Shown here: piece by piece, positions 46,031 through 58,505 of the stretch
Numbering within the stretch: position 1 is the stretch's first letter
Layout: every line of letters starts with the position of its first letter
Origin: Limonium bicolor
Taxonomy: Eukaryota; Streptophyta; Magnoliopsida; Caryophyllales; Plumbaginaceae
DNA: 64,000 bases
NCBI GenBank assembly: GCA_023374045.1
Contig: CM041783.1
Location: 120,343,503-120,407,502 of the forward strand
Direction: 5' to 3'
Notes under the pieces: generated by a model
Databases searched by the model: none
Told to the model about the DNA's origin: nothing
The model's input: the letters and a program-made list of their open reading frames with translations, nothing else
Made by a program: the position numbers and the translations under genes

Positions 46031-47908
46031 AGTGAGTAAAATGTATGATGGGTCTAAATGGATGTAGAAGGATTAGGGTTTATGTCAAATCTGGAGATGG
46101 TAGGGCTCAAGATGGGCCTACGGATGTTTGGGTGTGAAGGTGGGGCTTAGGACGGGCCTGTGGGAATTTGATGTGGAGGAAGGGCTTAGGACGGGCCTGT
46201 GAATGTTTGGATGGTTTGAACCTTCGGGTTTTGGACTTTTGGGCCTCAATCGGTGTTGTTGTTGCAATTGTTGGAACCAACAATTGCCCCCAGTGTTCTT
46301 TCTTAAGGCAATCTGAGTTAGAGTTCATGGCGATCGATCGGAACGATCGATTGCCCCCAGTATTTTCTTCGGCTAAACGTGCGAACAAGTCTCGTCCTCA
46401 TAGGGTCAAGGCTTATGTTTTGATGTGGTGCTTCCTAACCTATGCCCGACGTGTTTGGTGTTTGCACTCGTTTCTCACTTACGGTCACAACTTCTCAACC
46501 GTTGAATTTGACAGTTGTTAGATTTACGCATTCAACCTGCTACTTTCACATGATCGGATACACAGCTACTAAGTCAGAAGTCTTTTAAGCTTATAACGTG
46601 GCTATGGGGTGTGATGAATGACAACAGGATAATGGAGGAATGTTTAGGATATGTGGAGCTTTAAGGATGACCAAAGCTGCAACTTGCACCGTCTCTCGGA
46701 CTTGTCTTCTTTGCCTTGAAGTCGTTTGGCTACTTCGTGATAACTTCGCTTATGAACTTGGGACTTGGAACTTTTGGATTATTCCTTGCATTTTCTTTCT
46801 TTTTCCGATTCTGGGTTTCTTCGAGGCTTTTCAGGTTTGCCTTTCTTTGAATCTACTTTCCTTCGGGGTTCTTGTGTTTCCCGGTTTTGAACTTTGAGAG
46901 CTGTTTTTTGATGTCAGCTCATTTGGATCATGTGCCACTTTGGGACCATTTGCGGATCATTTTGTTACGCTGGTAGCGGTTTTTCTTCTTTGGACTTGTG
47001 AAGTTGTTGCTCAAAAGTCGGGCTCCTTGCTTCCTTTAGTCACCGGGTCGGTTATTCATCATTGGCTAGCTTATTTGTGGAGCTTATAGTGTTGTAAAAG
47101 AGGTCATATATGAAAAGCTCAGCGGGGGTGCCTAGGGTGTAATGTCAGGGTTCATAAGCTTTTGGCTGTGTGGTGCTGTACCTAGGTGCTTCGTCATCCC
47201 TAATAGTTGTGTACCCGTTCTTTGTTACCTTCCACAGGTTTAAGCGTAAATTTACAAATTATCTCCTTCGGTTGGAGTCATGCCGTTTACCTCACCTTTG
47301 AATGTGACCTCTCTAGAGTCGTGTAAAAATGACACGCTCTTTCGCTCTTGGTTTTACCGCTCAAGGCACTCTCGTGAAGTGTACACTCAGAGACTTGTTT
47401 GCACACTTAAACAAGATAAATAAACATTAACGTCCCTTAACTCAGATTGCCCTCAGTATTGCTATGGGGTTTCTTGACAAGCCTTTTGAATACCCAGGTC
47501 ATTGGTGGAGGGTGGTTGAGTGTGTAATGGTGAAAGGTGATGAGGTGATTCTGTGGAGGGGTGATGGGTGACTTTGTGTCAACAAAATTTTTGGCTTTAT
47601 GTATTTGGTGAAATGTTGAGAAAGTGGAGTGGTGAGACACATGGGATGTAAATGATGAAGGTGGTGCTTGTATGCAGAGTGGTGGCTTTGTACAGACGAA
47701 TTCGTGGAAACAAGGGTTCTACCTTATAACACTTGCAGGTGGGTTCCATGAGACATCGTGCCGTTTTTCGAAAGATGCGAGAATGAATGTATAAGTACTA
47801 ATTCGGACTTTTCATGAAAGCAAAACGAACATTTCTTTTATTAATAGCAGACAAGTGTGACAACAAAATCCCTTATTGTTTAAACTATTTCAAAAGAAAA
47901 GCAACTTC

Positions 47909-50900
47909 TGTGGAGGGTGATTTTTCGGTATGAGGGGGGGGGGGGTCTATGCAAATGACTAAAAGCCTAGATCCTAAAATGCCATTCTGTGGAGGGTGAA
48001 AACCCGTTATTATGGCATCCCTCAAATACCTACTCTATCGTCCGTCTTTCCCAGAAAGCATAAGGGGAATGCTAGTGAGCACTACACCCGCTCTCAATGG
48101 GCTCCACGCGGACTTATGCCCTAAGGGCGAAAATTGACTAGAGTCGCCACCTAGTTTGACCTAAGGAACTAGGAAGGAAAGATGAGGGTTCTAAGAACCG
48201 TTAATTGACTCTGAGATTGTTGCCTATGGATGGGAGTTATCTGGTCAGATCAGAGATTCTATTGTGGGTTCACACTGGGTTACACCCCTCAGAAGTGGCA
48301 ACGACCACGACTTCGGATTGGTGCCCGAGGAAACCTCGGTCTCCAATTGTTGGGATTGCCTTCTTTCAAAACCTTATTAGAGAGATTCAGTTAATGCCGA
48401 AGGATAGGATTAGGACGGGAAGAGAGAGAGTGGATGAGGTGAGCTTTTCTGCCAAGCTAACGCCAAGAGGAAGAATTGGTGAATTCGAATGAGTATAAAT
48501 GAAGATTTGGAATGGTCTGAGGTTGAGTGAATTAGAAAAGACTTGAAGTCTGATGGTTTGAAGTTTGTGGGAGCCGAAGAAGGTTTGAGTGTATCGAGAG
48601 GCGTGAAGAATGCCTTAGAGGGGAAAAAGATTTTTTGTTTGGAATGGGGTCGCACCCGAGATGGGCTGCCTACATACTCAACTCCCTGTTGAGATCAGAC
48701 CTTACGTAGTTCAGGGTTTTGGGGTCTGTGAGACATTCGAGTTCGGGAGATGTTCGAGTCTATGAGACGCTCGGGTCTGTGAGACTTTAGAAGTTTGAAT
48801 GAAGTTGGAATTTGTAAGAGGATTTGAGTTTAAGGTGAGTTGGAGTTTGAATGATTTGAGTTTGGATAATGATCTGAGTGTGTGAGGCAATTGAAGTTTG
48901 GGTAAGGATCCTGGGTTTTTTGGATTTGAGATTCTGAAAGCGATTGAGGAAAATCATTTTATTGTAAAAGGGCGGATAATCCCGAGGGATTACCCTATGT
49001 ACCCCCTCGAACATGACACTTAATTAATGGTAAGTGCCGAGGCTCGAAAGATGGGGCAATGAATTTATGTCGAAAAATAGGATTCAAAGAAACACCATGA
49101 AGGAGATGTTCTCGGTCGAACCCTAATAACGTCTCTAACTCCCGGGTTTTAAAACGTTAAAAACCAAAAACATTGAAATCGAGCGGAAGGGAGTTAGACG
49201 ATTCTAAAATCCCGGCTGCAACTAGGAAGGTCGTTACTTCCCTAGCACCCCGCCTTGTAAAAATCTAGGCTGCAATTAGAGGAGGTTTGTCACCCTAATG
49301 CCCCGCTTAAAGAGATCCAGACTGCGACAAAGGAGGTTACGACCCCAGTGCCCCGCCTCGGATTTTTATTTCGGAAGAGGGACAAGTGATGTCTAACTAG
49401 GAGAAAATGTTTTGAAAATGTTAGACATTTCTTGTTCCTCAAAAACGGCTTATTTCGAGTTTGAAATCTAAGTTAGAAAACTTTGAATTTGTTCGGAATT
49501 CTCGACGAAGAAACACTGATTTTGAGAAATGTTTTTAGGATAAAACTTTCTGTATATGTGAGAAGAACTTTCTGCGTTGTGAGAAAAGTTTTATGTGATG
49601 TGAGAAGAGTTTTTCCTATTAAATTCCACAAAATGGTTTCGGTTTGAAATAAAAGAGCTGTTTGAAATCTTTGAAAAGATTTTTGATTTTTTCGAAAAAG
49701 AATGGGATTTACAACTTGAGTTTGAATTGGATGAATTGAATCTGGATTTGAATTGAATGGAATAGGATTTGAATTGAATTGGGCTGAATGAATTGGGTTT
49801 GAATTGAATTTGGGTTGGGGTTGGAAAATGGGCCGGGTCAAAGTTAGACCAAGTAAAAGTCGGGTTGGTCAAAGTTGGACCGAGTCAAAGTTGAGTCAAG
49901 GTCAAAGTTTGGGTTGGTCAAGGTTGGACCAGGTCAAGGTCAAAATTCAAGTTGGTCAAAGTTCGGGTTGATCAAAGTTGGGTCAAGGTCAAACTTGGGT
50001 TCAGGTTGAAGCGGGCTTTGTTTGGGGTTTTGGGTCGAATTGGGCCTTGTTGGGCTTTTGGGCCCTGTTTGGTGTTTTGGGCTGAATTGGGCCTTGTTGG
50101 ACTTTTGGGCCTTATTGATTTGAGCTGAAATGGATTTTTGATTGGGCCTTGGAGTGGCCTTTTGAAATGGTCTTTGGAATTGGATCAAATATGGGCCTTG
50201 TTTGGATCTTGAAAATTAGGCCTTTGGATTGAAGGTGAAATTGAACTTCAAATGAATTCGGATTTGAACTTATTCTTTGTGTTTTTTTTTTGGTAAAGTT
50301 TTTTAATGAAATTAGGGATGGTTTGGGATAGGCTATAAAAGTTTGGAAGGTATTGTTCCCCACAAAGCAAATCATAAATAAGCTAGCTGTGGGGTACCTT
50401 CAAAGGCTTACAAGAGATTTTCAAAGTTTTGGATGGTATTGTTCCCCACAAAGCAAATCAGAAATAAGCTAGCTGTGGGGTACCTTCCAAGACTTTGATT
50501 ATGAAAAAGGTGACCTAGAAGGCAGTCTAGGGTTTAAATAAATGAAATCAAAATAATGATAAGTTGCAATAAAATGAATGTAAACATTACATAACTAATG
50601 AAAAAAATAAACCAAATAATCAAACAAGCAAAATTTTGACATGATACAAAAATTGAGCTAAAAAAATCTGTTTTTGTTTGTTTGTTTGTTTTTATTACTA
50701 TTGTTTACTGCTACGGTTGCAAAATAAACGGGAGGATGAGAATAAGCCTAGGATGAATCTCCTCAAGAACTAACTAAATTAAGTTGAAATTCGATTAATC
50801 AAATAACTCTGCTGCGGAAATTCAGCTCAAACCTACAGTTTCAAAGAAGACCTTATTCCCTTTTTATTCCCATGAAAGTTACTAGCTAGTACGAAGATTC

Positions 50901-53900
50901 TTCGGCAGTCCGGGATTAGACACCAACGGCAGTGAAGATGCAAACTCAAAGCACATTAAATGGATAATACACGTAGCAATCTTCAAGTGATAAAAATAAC
51001 AAAAAAAGTGATAACAGACTTTCGCGCAAAAGAAACAAGACAAACATGCACATTGGATGAATGATCATGTAGCGCCATCAGCTAAATAAAGCAAAGAGCT
51101 TATCCAGATTAAAGATAAATACCAGAAAGAAGCAACAGCGATCACCTGCAATGAGCTTGGAAAACAAAGCAATACAGAGCAAACATTAAAGCAGAAAAAT
51201 GTATGCAATATGTACAGAGTGAGCGTAATCTAAGAGTGGAGTATCAATACAAATTCCTACGTATGTGTTCTATATTAATCAAAACTGAGAACTTGAATTA
51301 GTCCCAATATCAACACGAATCGAAACAGCCAACAAATTCACCCGCCTGATATCCCTCCTGGCACTGAATGAAAATATACAGAGGAGACTGTGCAAAGTTT
51401 TACTGGTTAAACAGAAAAGCACTAAACGTTAATCTCATGAAGAAGAGAATGGTAACACACAATGAAGCATGACTGTAATCTTGCGAATACTCTTGCTCAA
51501 GTCGGGTATATGTTTTTTTTTAGATCTGAGCATGGACAAGTCAGAACACCAAGAGAAATGATATTCATCAACCAGGTCATTAGTCTTCCTTGCTATAATT
51601 TGAACATAACAGATCGAGAGTCATAGGTAGAATTCCAAACACTCGAACAGCATCAGAAGACTGAAGATGATACATATTTGTCATGAATATGCATATATCA
51701 CACATACACCTCAGAACATCATAAAGCAGTAAATGAGAATAGAGTGCCCATAAGATAATAAATCCCACATGTGGTTCAACAAATATATGGCTAACGAGGT
51801 TTAAGATTTGGTACTAGTGAGAGCACCATGAATTTCTCCAATGAGACAGATATAGACAGATACAAACAATCAACAAAAGTGGTGGTTAGTTCAAGGAAAA
51901 TAAACAAAGAGAATGGCAAAGTCTCGCCAACGATACCGTTCATTCCTTGAAGATATACTGAACACATAACAGAACTGCCTGCCATGACACTAATTCAGGT
52001 TTCAGCAGACTAAGAAGGGAAAGTAGAAAAGATACAGAAACCAATCCTCATTCCCTTTCACTGATGAACACCAAAATAAGATGCACGTTACTGGTTAGAC
52101 TCACGACGATCTCGGGTGTTCTAGTCGACATTCACAGATATAAAAGGGAAGTTATAACCACCAGGTGAATACGAATGAATAACAGAAATGAACTGCCAGA
52201 AGAGTACTGCTTCAGCTCCATTCGGTAAAATGCAACAAGAAAATAAATAATGATTAAAGAAGGAATCAGTAGCTGAAATAAGACGTGGCGAAGACCACCA
52301 ACAGATCCGAAACTTGTTCTGAAGCAATGTATACTTTGAGAATGCTGGACTTCCAGGTCATGTGCTTTGCAAGTTATGAAGAAAAAAAGAAAGTAAGGGG
52401 AGAGGGAAATACGACACTAACATCGGAATACCGAAGAAGTCGTTCATTAAGCCATCACCCTTATGTCGGGTTCCTCTGGCGGTTTCATGGGAGATACGAG
52501 GTTATGAGTCCAAGCGAATGTACAGAACAACGAGAAAGGAAAAGAAAATCAAAATTCTAACATCATCTTTTGCGTGAAATGTTAAATGACTCAGGGGAGG
52601 AGATTACCCATGTTTCATAAACAAATGTCTGATAAGACCAAGTTATTCGCTTCTCCCTTCTCATTAGCCATCGCCAGTGCAGCTCATTTGGCCAGAAGAG
52701 AGAAAGAAGGGGGAAGCAAAGTGAAAATCATTTGCCTGGATGAAACGCGACTGACTCTACTCCCGGAATGTCGAGAACGAGGCGGTTTAAGGTTCAGCGA
52801 TGGATGGTTGGGGAAGACAAGAATGGTGATGAGTCTCGCGATGGTTTTCGAAAACGAGAGAATCAGAATTTAGGTGTGAAACTTGCGAAGGATGGATTTC
52901 GGTGGAAGGATAGAAACACGATCGAAGTTTTTCGGGTCTGAAGGCTCGAGCAGACAAAGAGAAGGTTTGGACCAGAACAATTGGAACGTTTTTGGGATTA
53001 GTGTCGGCTGAGGAAAAACGTCCGGGTACTGTAGGTTTTGAGAATGTTTTATAATGTGTGGTATGGAGACAGATGTCTGGTTAGGGTTTATTGAGTCATG
53101 GGCTTTTATTTTCTTTTGGGCATGAATGGAGCAAGTAAACCGATTGGGCTGGTCATGCTCGGTTTGACCATAGACTGGGCCAAAATTACATTTGACTGAA
53201 TTGAAAAAAAATGGGTCTGAGCACCATTTAATGGAAAAAAGAGAAATCTGAGGATCTTACCAAGTTTCAAAATCAAGACCTCTAGCTTCCTCCATCTATA
53301 CACTGGCCAATTACACCAAGACAGAACTCAATAAAAGTATGTGAGAACTAATACTAAAGCTTTCCCTCGAGATGAGTAATCCTTCTAAGAACGCTAGTGT
53401 TCTAAATGAAAATATACAGTAAGACGAAACAATTTTATCTAATGGATCGTTTTCTTCTCAAAAATCATGAAATAATAGAACGTAAAATACTAAAGTATAA
53501 AACATGACTAAATACAAATGAATGAAATAGTATAATAATGCGTACATGAAATAATGAAACGGTATTAGAATGACAGAGGTAAAATGCGAGTGAATGCTAT
53601 GAAAATGGAAATTGAATTAGACACACGTCACTGTAGTGAATTAGAAAGAATGGAACAAGTAAAATTAATAGTAGCAAACATGATAAAGTATATGAAATAA
53701 TGAAATAGTACTAAAATAACGGAGGTAAAAATATGAGTGAATGTAAAAAATGGAGACTGGATTATGTACAAGTAGCGGAAAATGAGATAGATAAACAAAT
53801 AAGCAATAAAAATCAGAATATATACAAAAATAATAAGATAAGTAAATAAGACAAGAAGGGAGGGGTTTAGAACCGGATTGTCGTTGGAAATTCATTTTCG

Positions 53901-54076
53901 AAAAAGTTGTGTTTTCCTAAAATGCTTTGAAAAATGATTTAAGAATTCTATCAAAAATGAAGGTTTCGTTTTGGCACACACGTTAATACGTTTTGAAAAG
54001 AAAGGTGACGACCCCTCTTATTTTATTTATTTTTTCAGAATTTTGCTTTATAGGGTGAGAATTTTTGGTGTCTACA
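47909..54076 (-). repeat. 3' LTR of E3 (6168 bp)
   Basis: On the plus strand it runs from TGTGGAGGGTGA to GGTGTCTACA, so on the minus strand it starts TGTAGACACC. Its first 1326 bases match 62575-63899. A TATA-like TATAAAA on the minus strand (53047-53053), about 1 kb from the LTR start, is followed by a T/C-rich leader. It contains a G12 run, three diverged copies of a GGCTGCAACTAGGAAGGTCG-like unit (49211-49365), GGTCAAAGTTGGACC-type and TGGGCCTTGTTGG-type simple repeats (49830-50210), and a duplicated hairpin module (50345-50487). No gene is recognised in the 50500-53000 part. Confidence 0.82.
50345..50487. repeat. Two copies of a 57-bp hairpin module
   Basis: Copies at 50345-50401 and 50431-50487 share GGTATTGTTCCCCACAAAGC and GCTAGCTGTGGGGTACCTT. 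CCCCACA pairs with TGTGGGG across about 30 bases, giving a stem-loop in each copy. Confidence 0.85.
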
Positions 54077-54090
54077 GATGGCTCCCCTTG
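54077..54090 (-). other. Polypurine tract of E3
   Basis: The minus strand reads AAGGGGAGCCATC directly before TGTAGACACC. Confidence 0.8.
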
Positions 54091-54349
54091 ATTCAATTTT
54101 GCAAACCCTTGCAGAATTGGATCAAGGCTGACGGGGCGCCAAAAATTCTCACTGCGGTTTATGATTTGTTCTTATGGGTGCAGGTGCACGGGGACTTATG
54201 ACGGGCCCCAACTAGACCTCTTGATATCTAGCTCTAGGACTTATGACGGGCCTAGAATGCGATTGAAAGTACGAGGACTTAGGAGTGCCTCAACTAGACC
54301 TCTTGACATCTAGCTATAGGACTTATGACGAGCCTATAATACTTTAATG

Positions 54350-55325
54350 GAGTACCGTACTAGTAGCGTAATAGCTGCCTAGCAGGCGGATATGAAACGA
54401 TCTCGCACTAGTAGCGTAATAGCTTGCCTAGTGGAGGAAAAGTGGGACCGTACTAGTAGCGTAATAGCTGCCTAGCAGGCGGATATGAAACGATTTCGCA
54501 CTAGTAGCGTAATAGCTTGCCTAGTGGAGGAAAAGTGGTGGGACCGTACTAGTAGCGTAATAGTTGCCTAGCAGGTGGATGTGAAACGATTTCGCACTAG
54601 TAGCGTAATAGCTTGCCTAGTGGAGGAAAATGTGGGACCGTACTAGTAGCGTAATAGCTGCCTAGCAGGCGGATATGAAACGATCTCGCACTAGTAGCGT
54701 AATAGCTTGCCTAGTGGTGGAAAAAGTGGGACCGTACTAGTAGCGTAATAGCTGCCTAGCAGGCGGATATGAAACGATCTCGCACTAGTAGCGTAATAGC
54801 TTGCCTAGTGAGGAAAAGTGGTGGGACCGTACTAGTAGCGTAATAGCTGCCTAGCAGGTGGATGTGAAACGATTTCGCACTAGTAGCGTAATATCTTGCC
54901 TAGGGAGGAAAATGTGGGACCGTACTAGTAGCGTATAGCTACCTACAGGCGGATATGAAACTGATCTCGCACTAGTAGCGTAATAGCTTGCCTAGTGGAG
55001 GAAAAGTGTGGGACCGTACTAGTAGCGTAATAGCTGCCTAGCAGGCGGATATGAAACGATCTCGCATAGTAGCGTAATAGCTTGCCTAGTGGGGAAAAGT
55101 GGTGACCGTACTAGTAGCGTAATAGCTGCCTAGCAGGTGGATGTGAAACGATTTCGCACTAGTAGCGTAATAGCTTGCCTAGTGGAGGGAAATGTGGGAC
55201 CGTACTAGTAGCGTAATAGCTGCCTAGCAGGCGGATATGAAACGATCTCGCACTAGTAGCGTAATAGCTGCCTAGTGGAGGAAAATGTGGGACCGTACTA
55301 GTAGCATAATAGCTGCCTAGCAGGT
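54350..55325. repeat. E3 tandem array: 92-bp unit made of two 46-bp halves, about 11 copies
   Basis: Both halves contain ACTAGTAGCGTAATAGC. They alternate between CCGTACTAG...GCTGCCTAGCAGGCGG and CGCACTAG...GCTTGCCTAGTGGAGG, giving a dimeric higher-order unit. Copies start near 54353, 54451, 54543, 54636 and so on, about 93 bases apart. Several copies from 54890 to 55110 carry single-base deletions. Confidence 0.95.
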
Positions 55326-55439
55326 TGTGAGTATTTGATTGTGAACGAACTTTGTGGGTACATGCAAATGATCTGCGATGTAAGATGTTCAAGAATAAAT
55401 ATATTAATTGAATCAAACTCCCTGTTTGTGGATGTAGAT

Positions 55440-56340
55440 TTCTGTGTGAGCAGACGGCTCCAGAGTTGCTTCAAAGCTTGAGATGACTTTGGCATGTGGT
55501 GATGGCTCCGGTATGAACTGATGGCTCCAGATTATGTTGATGGCCCCGGTACGGTCGGGGTGGCTCCAGTGTGGTCGGAGGGCTCCGACATGATTCATGA
55601 CCCCATTATGAGCAACGGCTCTGGGGTGGTTGGTGGGTTTCGATTTGAATTGAGATTTTGAGTCGAATGGTGGGTTGATGTGATTGGTGGACTGTGTCGT
55701 GTTTGACGTATTTTGATGTGGTAGATAAATTCTTGGTCATGTATGGACGGCTTCGGCCCGGTTATGACTTCAGGGTTCTCTCATGATGGCTCCAAGATAG
55801 CTCGGGATGGCTCCGGAAAGGTCTACAAGATGGCTCAATTTGGTGATAGCGAGGAAGAAAGGGGCATTTTTCCTTTGAGGTGATCGCACCCTGGGCGGGC
55901 TGCCTACGTACTCAATTCCGTATTGAGATCAGACCTGACGTAGTTCGAAACTATGTGGGCAAGACCCTGGTGACGAAATGGATTTGAGGTGGCTCCCGTG
56001 TTGTTCTCGGACTGTTGGGATGACCCTTGTGCAATTCCAAGGATGGTTTCAATGTCAGATGATGGCTCCAGCTTGGTTCTGGATATGGTGTTGATGAGGC
56101 TCAAGCATGACGCTGGATGGCTCCGGGATTGTCTTCGTACGGCCTTGAATGGCATTAGTTTGATTCGATGTAGCTTGAGGATAGCCCATGCTAGCTCCAA
56201 GATGGTTCGATGTAGCTTGATGATGACCTGGGATGGCTCTAAAGTGCTTCGATGTAGTTCGAGGATGGCCCGGATGGCTTTCATAATTATTCGATGTAGC
56301 TCAAAGACAGCCCGGAATGGCTCCAGCTTGATTTCTTTGA
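55440..56340. repeat. Irregular GATGGCTCC-rich repeats in E3
   Basis: Units of about 30-45 bases with GATGGCTCC(A/G)G recur at 55440-55610 and 55780-56340. The later part also has TTCGATGTAGCTTGAGGATG units. ORFs across this block are repeat artefacts. Confidence 0.75.
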
Positions 56341-58505
56341 GGAGAAGTTTTACTTCAATTGCACCAACTGAAGTCGACTTTCAGCGAGACTAGGCTGAGT
56401 TCTTACCAATCAGGTGTTGGTGATGGAGTGCTTATGATGCATGCAAATATTAAATGCTAGATACGATGCAAAATGCAAATGCAGTTTTTGAAGAGAATGT
56501 ACGGTCCTATCTCTATTAATATGAGGTTTATGAATATAAGACATCTTCGGTTCGATCTTGAGTGATTGTTGAGCTAGAATGCGTGTATCACTTTCCTCTC
56601 TTGGAGGGATACGGGTCAATCTCTCGTGAGAATGGTCGTGTGCGTTAATGGTGATGATACCCTCGATGTTTGGAGCAGTATTTTCCCTAGAATTTCTGTT
56701 TAAGGTTGTGGACTTTCCGATCCTTACAAATTCCTTACCTGCAATGGGGTAAGCTGTTTATGATTTGGTGCTCAAATTGGAGATTCACTCGCACTCATAA
56801 GACCTCGTGGGATAAGGTCACACTCATTCGCTCATGGTCCCTTTTGAAAGACGGGACATGTTGATCACAAGTACGAAACTTATGATTCATGTTTCAGATC
56901 CGATACTTTCAGTAAACGCTCATCAACTAACGAGTCAGAGGTCTTTTATTGGGTTATAATGGGGCTTAAGGGTATGATGTATGTCACATGGGACTGGAGG
57001 ATTTATTTGGGAATTGTGGAGATTTTGTGCAATAGAGGATATGTTTCGCCTTCGCCATGGGTGGAATAATTAGACGGGTTTTTGATAACCTTGTGTTAGT
57101 TCCGGCGAGACATCATTGGTCTTTTTGATCTGGATTTCTCCTTCTTGTCTCTTCTGGTGTACGGTTTGGACTTTCTTCTCATTTTTGTGTTTTTGAAATT
57201 GCATTTGGCTCATCAACTTTCTCAAGCATTTTTTGTTTTGCATTTTGACTCTCAGCTTTGGAGTTGCATTGACTCATCAATCTTCTCGAACACTTTCAGT
57301 GTTCTTTTTTTGTGTTTGGCTTTGGAGTTGCATTGACTCACTGATTTCTTCGAACATTTCATCTGTTGTGTTTTGTGAAAGATGGTGGGGGAGAGACCAT
57401 GGCTCTGGCTCTTTCGAGATCCTCTATTGCAAGGGTGAGTATGTATGTGTATGTGAGTTGGCATGTTGTGGAATTTTTTTGAAGAAGAGTTTTTCATGAA
57501 AGGCTCAGCGGGGCTCACTAAGGGATTATGTACAGGGCAGTCAAAGCTTTTTGGTTTTGTGGAGATTTTTATTCCTAAGTGTCTCGTCATTCTCATTAGT
57601 CAATGATTGTTTTCTTACTAATTCTCGGATCTTTGCATGAATCACAGTTCATATCCTATTTATCGACATTGATCTCGCTATGAATTGTGCCTCTCCATGT
57701 GCTAAAGGAATGCACATGTCGTTCATGGTTTTATCTCTATGGACTCGCTCTATCTTCCCTCATCGCTCAATGGATTGTCCAATGCCCTCATTTGAAATTC
57801 AAGAGAAAATACTGCTCTTTGCACACTACTCACTTGGTTCGTGGTGCTGATTTTGATTGGACGTTTGTGTTCGTTGACGGGTCGAGAGTTCAGCGGTTCA
57901 CGCACTCTATTCAAACAATCTCTCACGATTTTCCCGAAGATGTCATTTCGATATGGGAGTATGCAAATGTGATTATCTACCATGTGACGTATTGTGGTAA
58001 TATGGAATTACTATGTATAGGATGTATGAAATGCTGAAAGTGATGAATGAAGATGGTTGACTTTGGGTTTTGACCGAATGATTTTTTTGTTCTATGGTTT
58101 TCTTTTGGATGCAATACATGTGTGGTAAGGCTACACCTAATCTCGCTTGAGTCGGTTTCAGTTGAGGATCCACGATGTTCATCTCGCCAATAATGGTTCT
58201 TTAGGCGGTCAATTGCTGAGTGGGTCCCGGAAGAAACGTGACCCCACAAGTTTTAGCTGCAAATCAAACCTTGACCGCTTAAGGAGTGGTAATCCCCATA
58301 TTGCGCCAGTCAACATGATAAAACTATCTTGTTCTTCCTGTGACTCCTGGATAGGTCAAACAAAAGGGGGAGGGATGGGATGCAACCCTTCAAACACTTT
58401 CATTACAATAAAATATGACTCAACTACTTTCTGTCACTATCGTCATGGATGAACACATGGTCCTACATGGCTCGGTGAAGCCTCAGAAAAGTGCACCTTC
58501 GTGGT

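Larger units (their letters stand above)
44529..47908 (-). mobile_element. E4 internal 3' region: tandem-repeat-rich noncoding end of a Tat/Ogre-like element
   Basis: On the minus strand GACGGCGGGCAATC precedes the LTR start TGTTATACCC (polypurine tract). Next to it lie three different tandem arrays, then about 1.5 kb (46400-47800) that is collinear with the equivalent part of E3 (56660-58100), for example the AGCTCAGCGGGGGTGCC and AAGTCAGAAGTCTTTTA phrases. No coding domain is visible. E3 interrupts E4 at 47909, and the rest of E4 lies outside the window. Confidence 0.75.
54091..58505 (-). other. E3 3' noncoding region
   Basis: It lies between the gag stop and the polypurine tract, where pol should be. 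It holds short ACTTATGACGGGCCTA-type repeats (54190-54335), the 92-bp array (54350-55325) and irregular GATGGCTCC-rich repeats (55440-56340). At 55880-55950 an LTR-tail-like block (GGGCTGCCTACGTACTCAA) matches 48666 and 63322. The part at 56660-58100 is collinear with E4. I see no RT or integrase motif. Confidence 0.72.

Noticed and set aside
48205..48492. 95-codon ORF in the E3 LTR, repeated at 62869-63156
   Set aside because: Its presence in both copies is due to LTR duplication; no recognisable domain, and opposite in strand to the element.
50500..53000. Possible captured host gene inside the E3 LTR
   Set aside because: Several splice-like signals, but no ORF or domain recognisable on either strand; kept as LTR sequence.
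54350..55325. CRISPR-like repeat-spacer pattern
   Set aside because: The 'spacers' are themselves repeats and the DNA is a plant retrotransposon; it is a dimeric tandem array.
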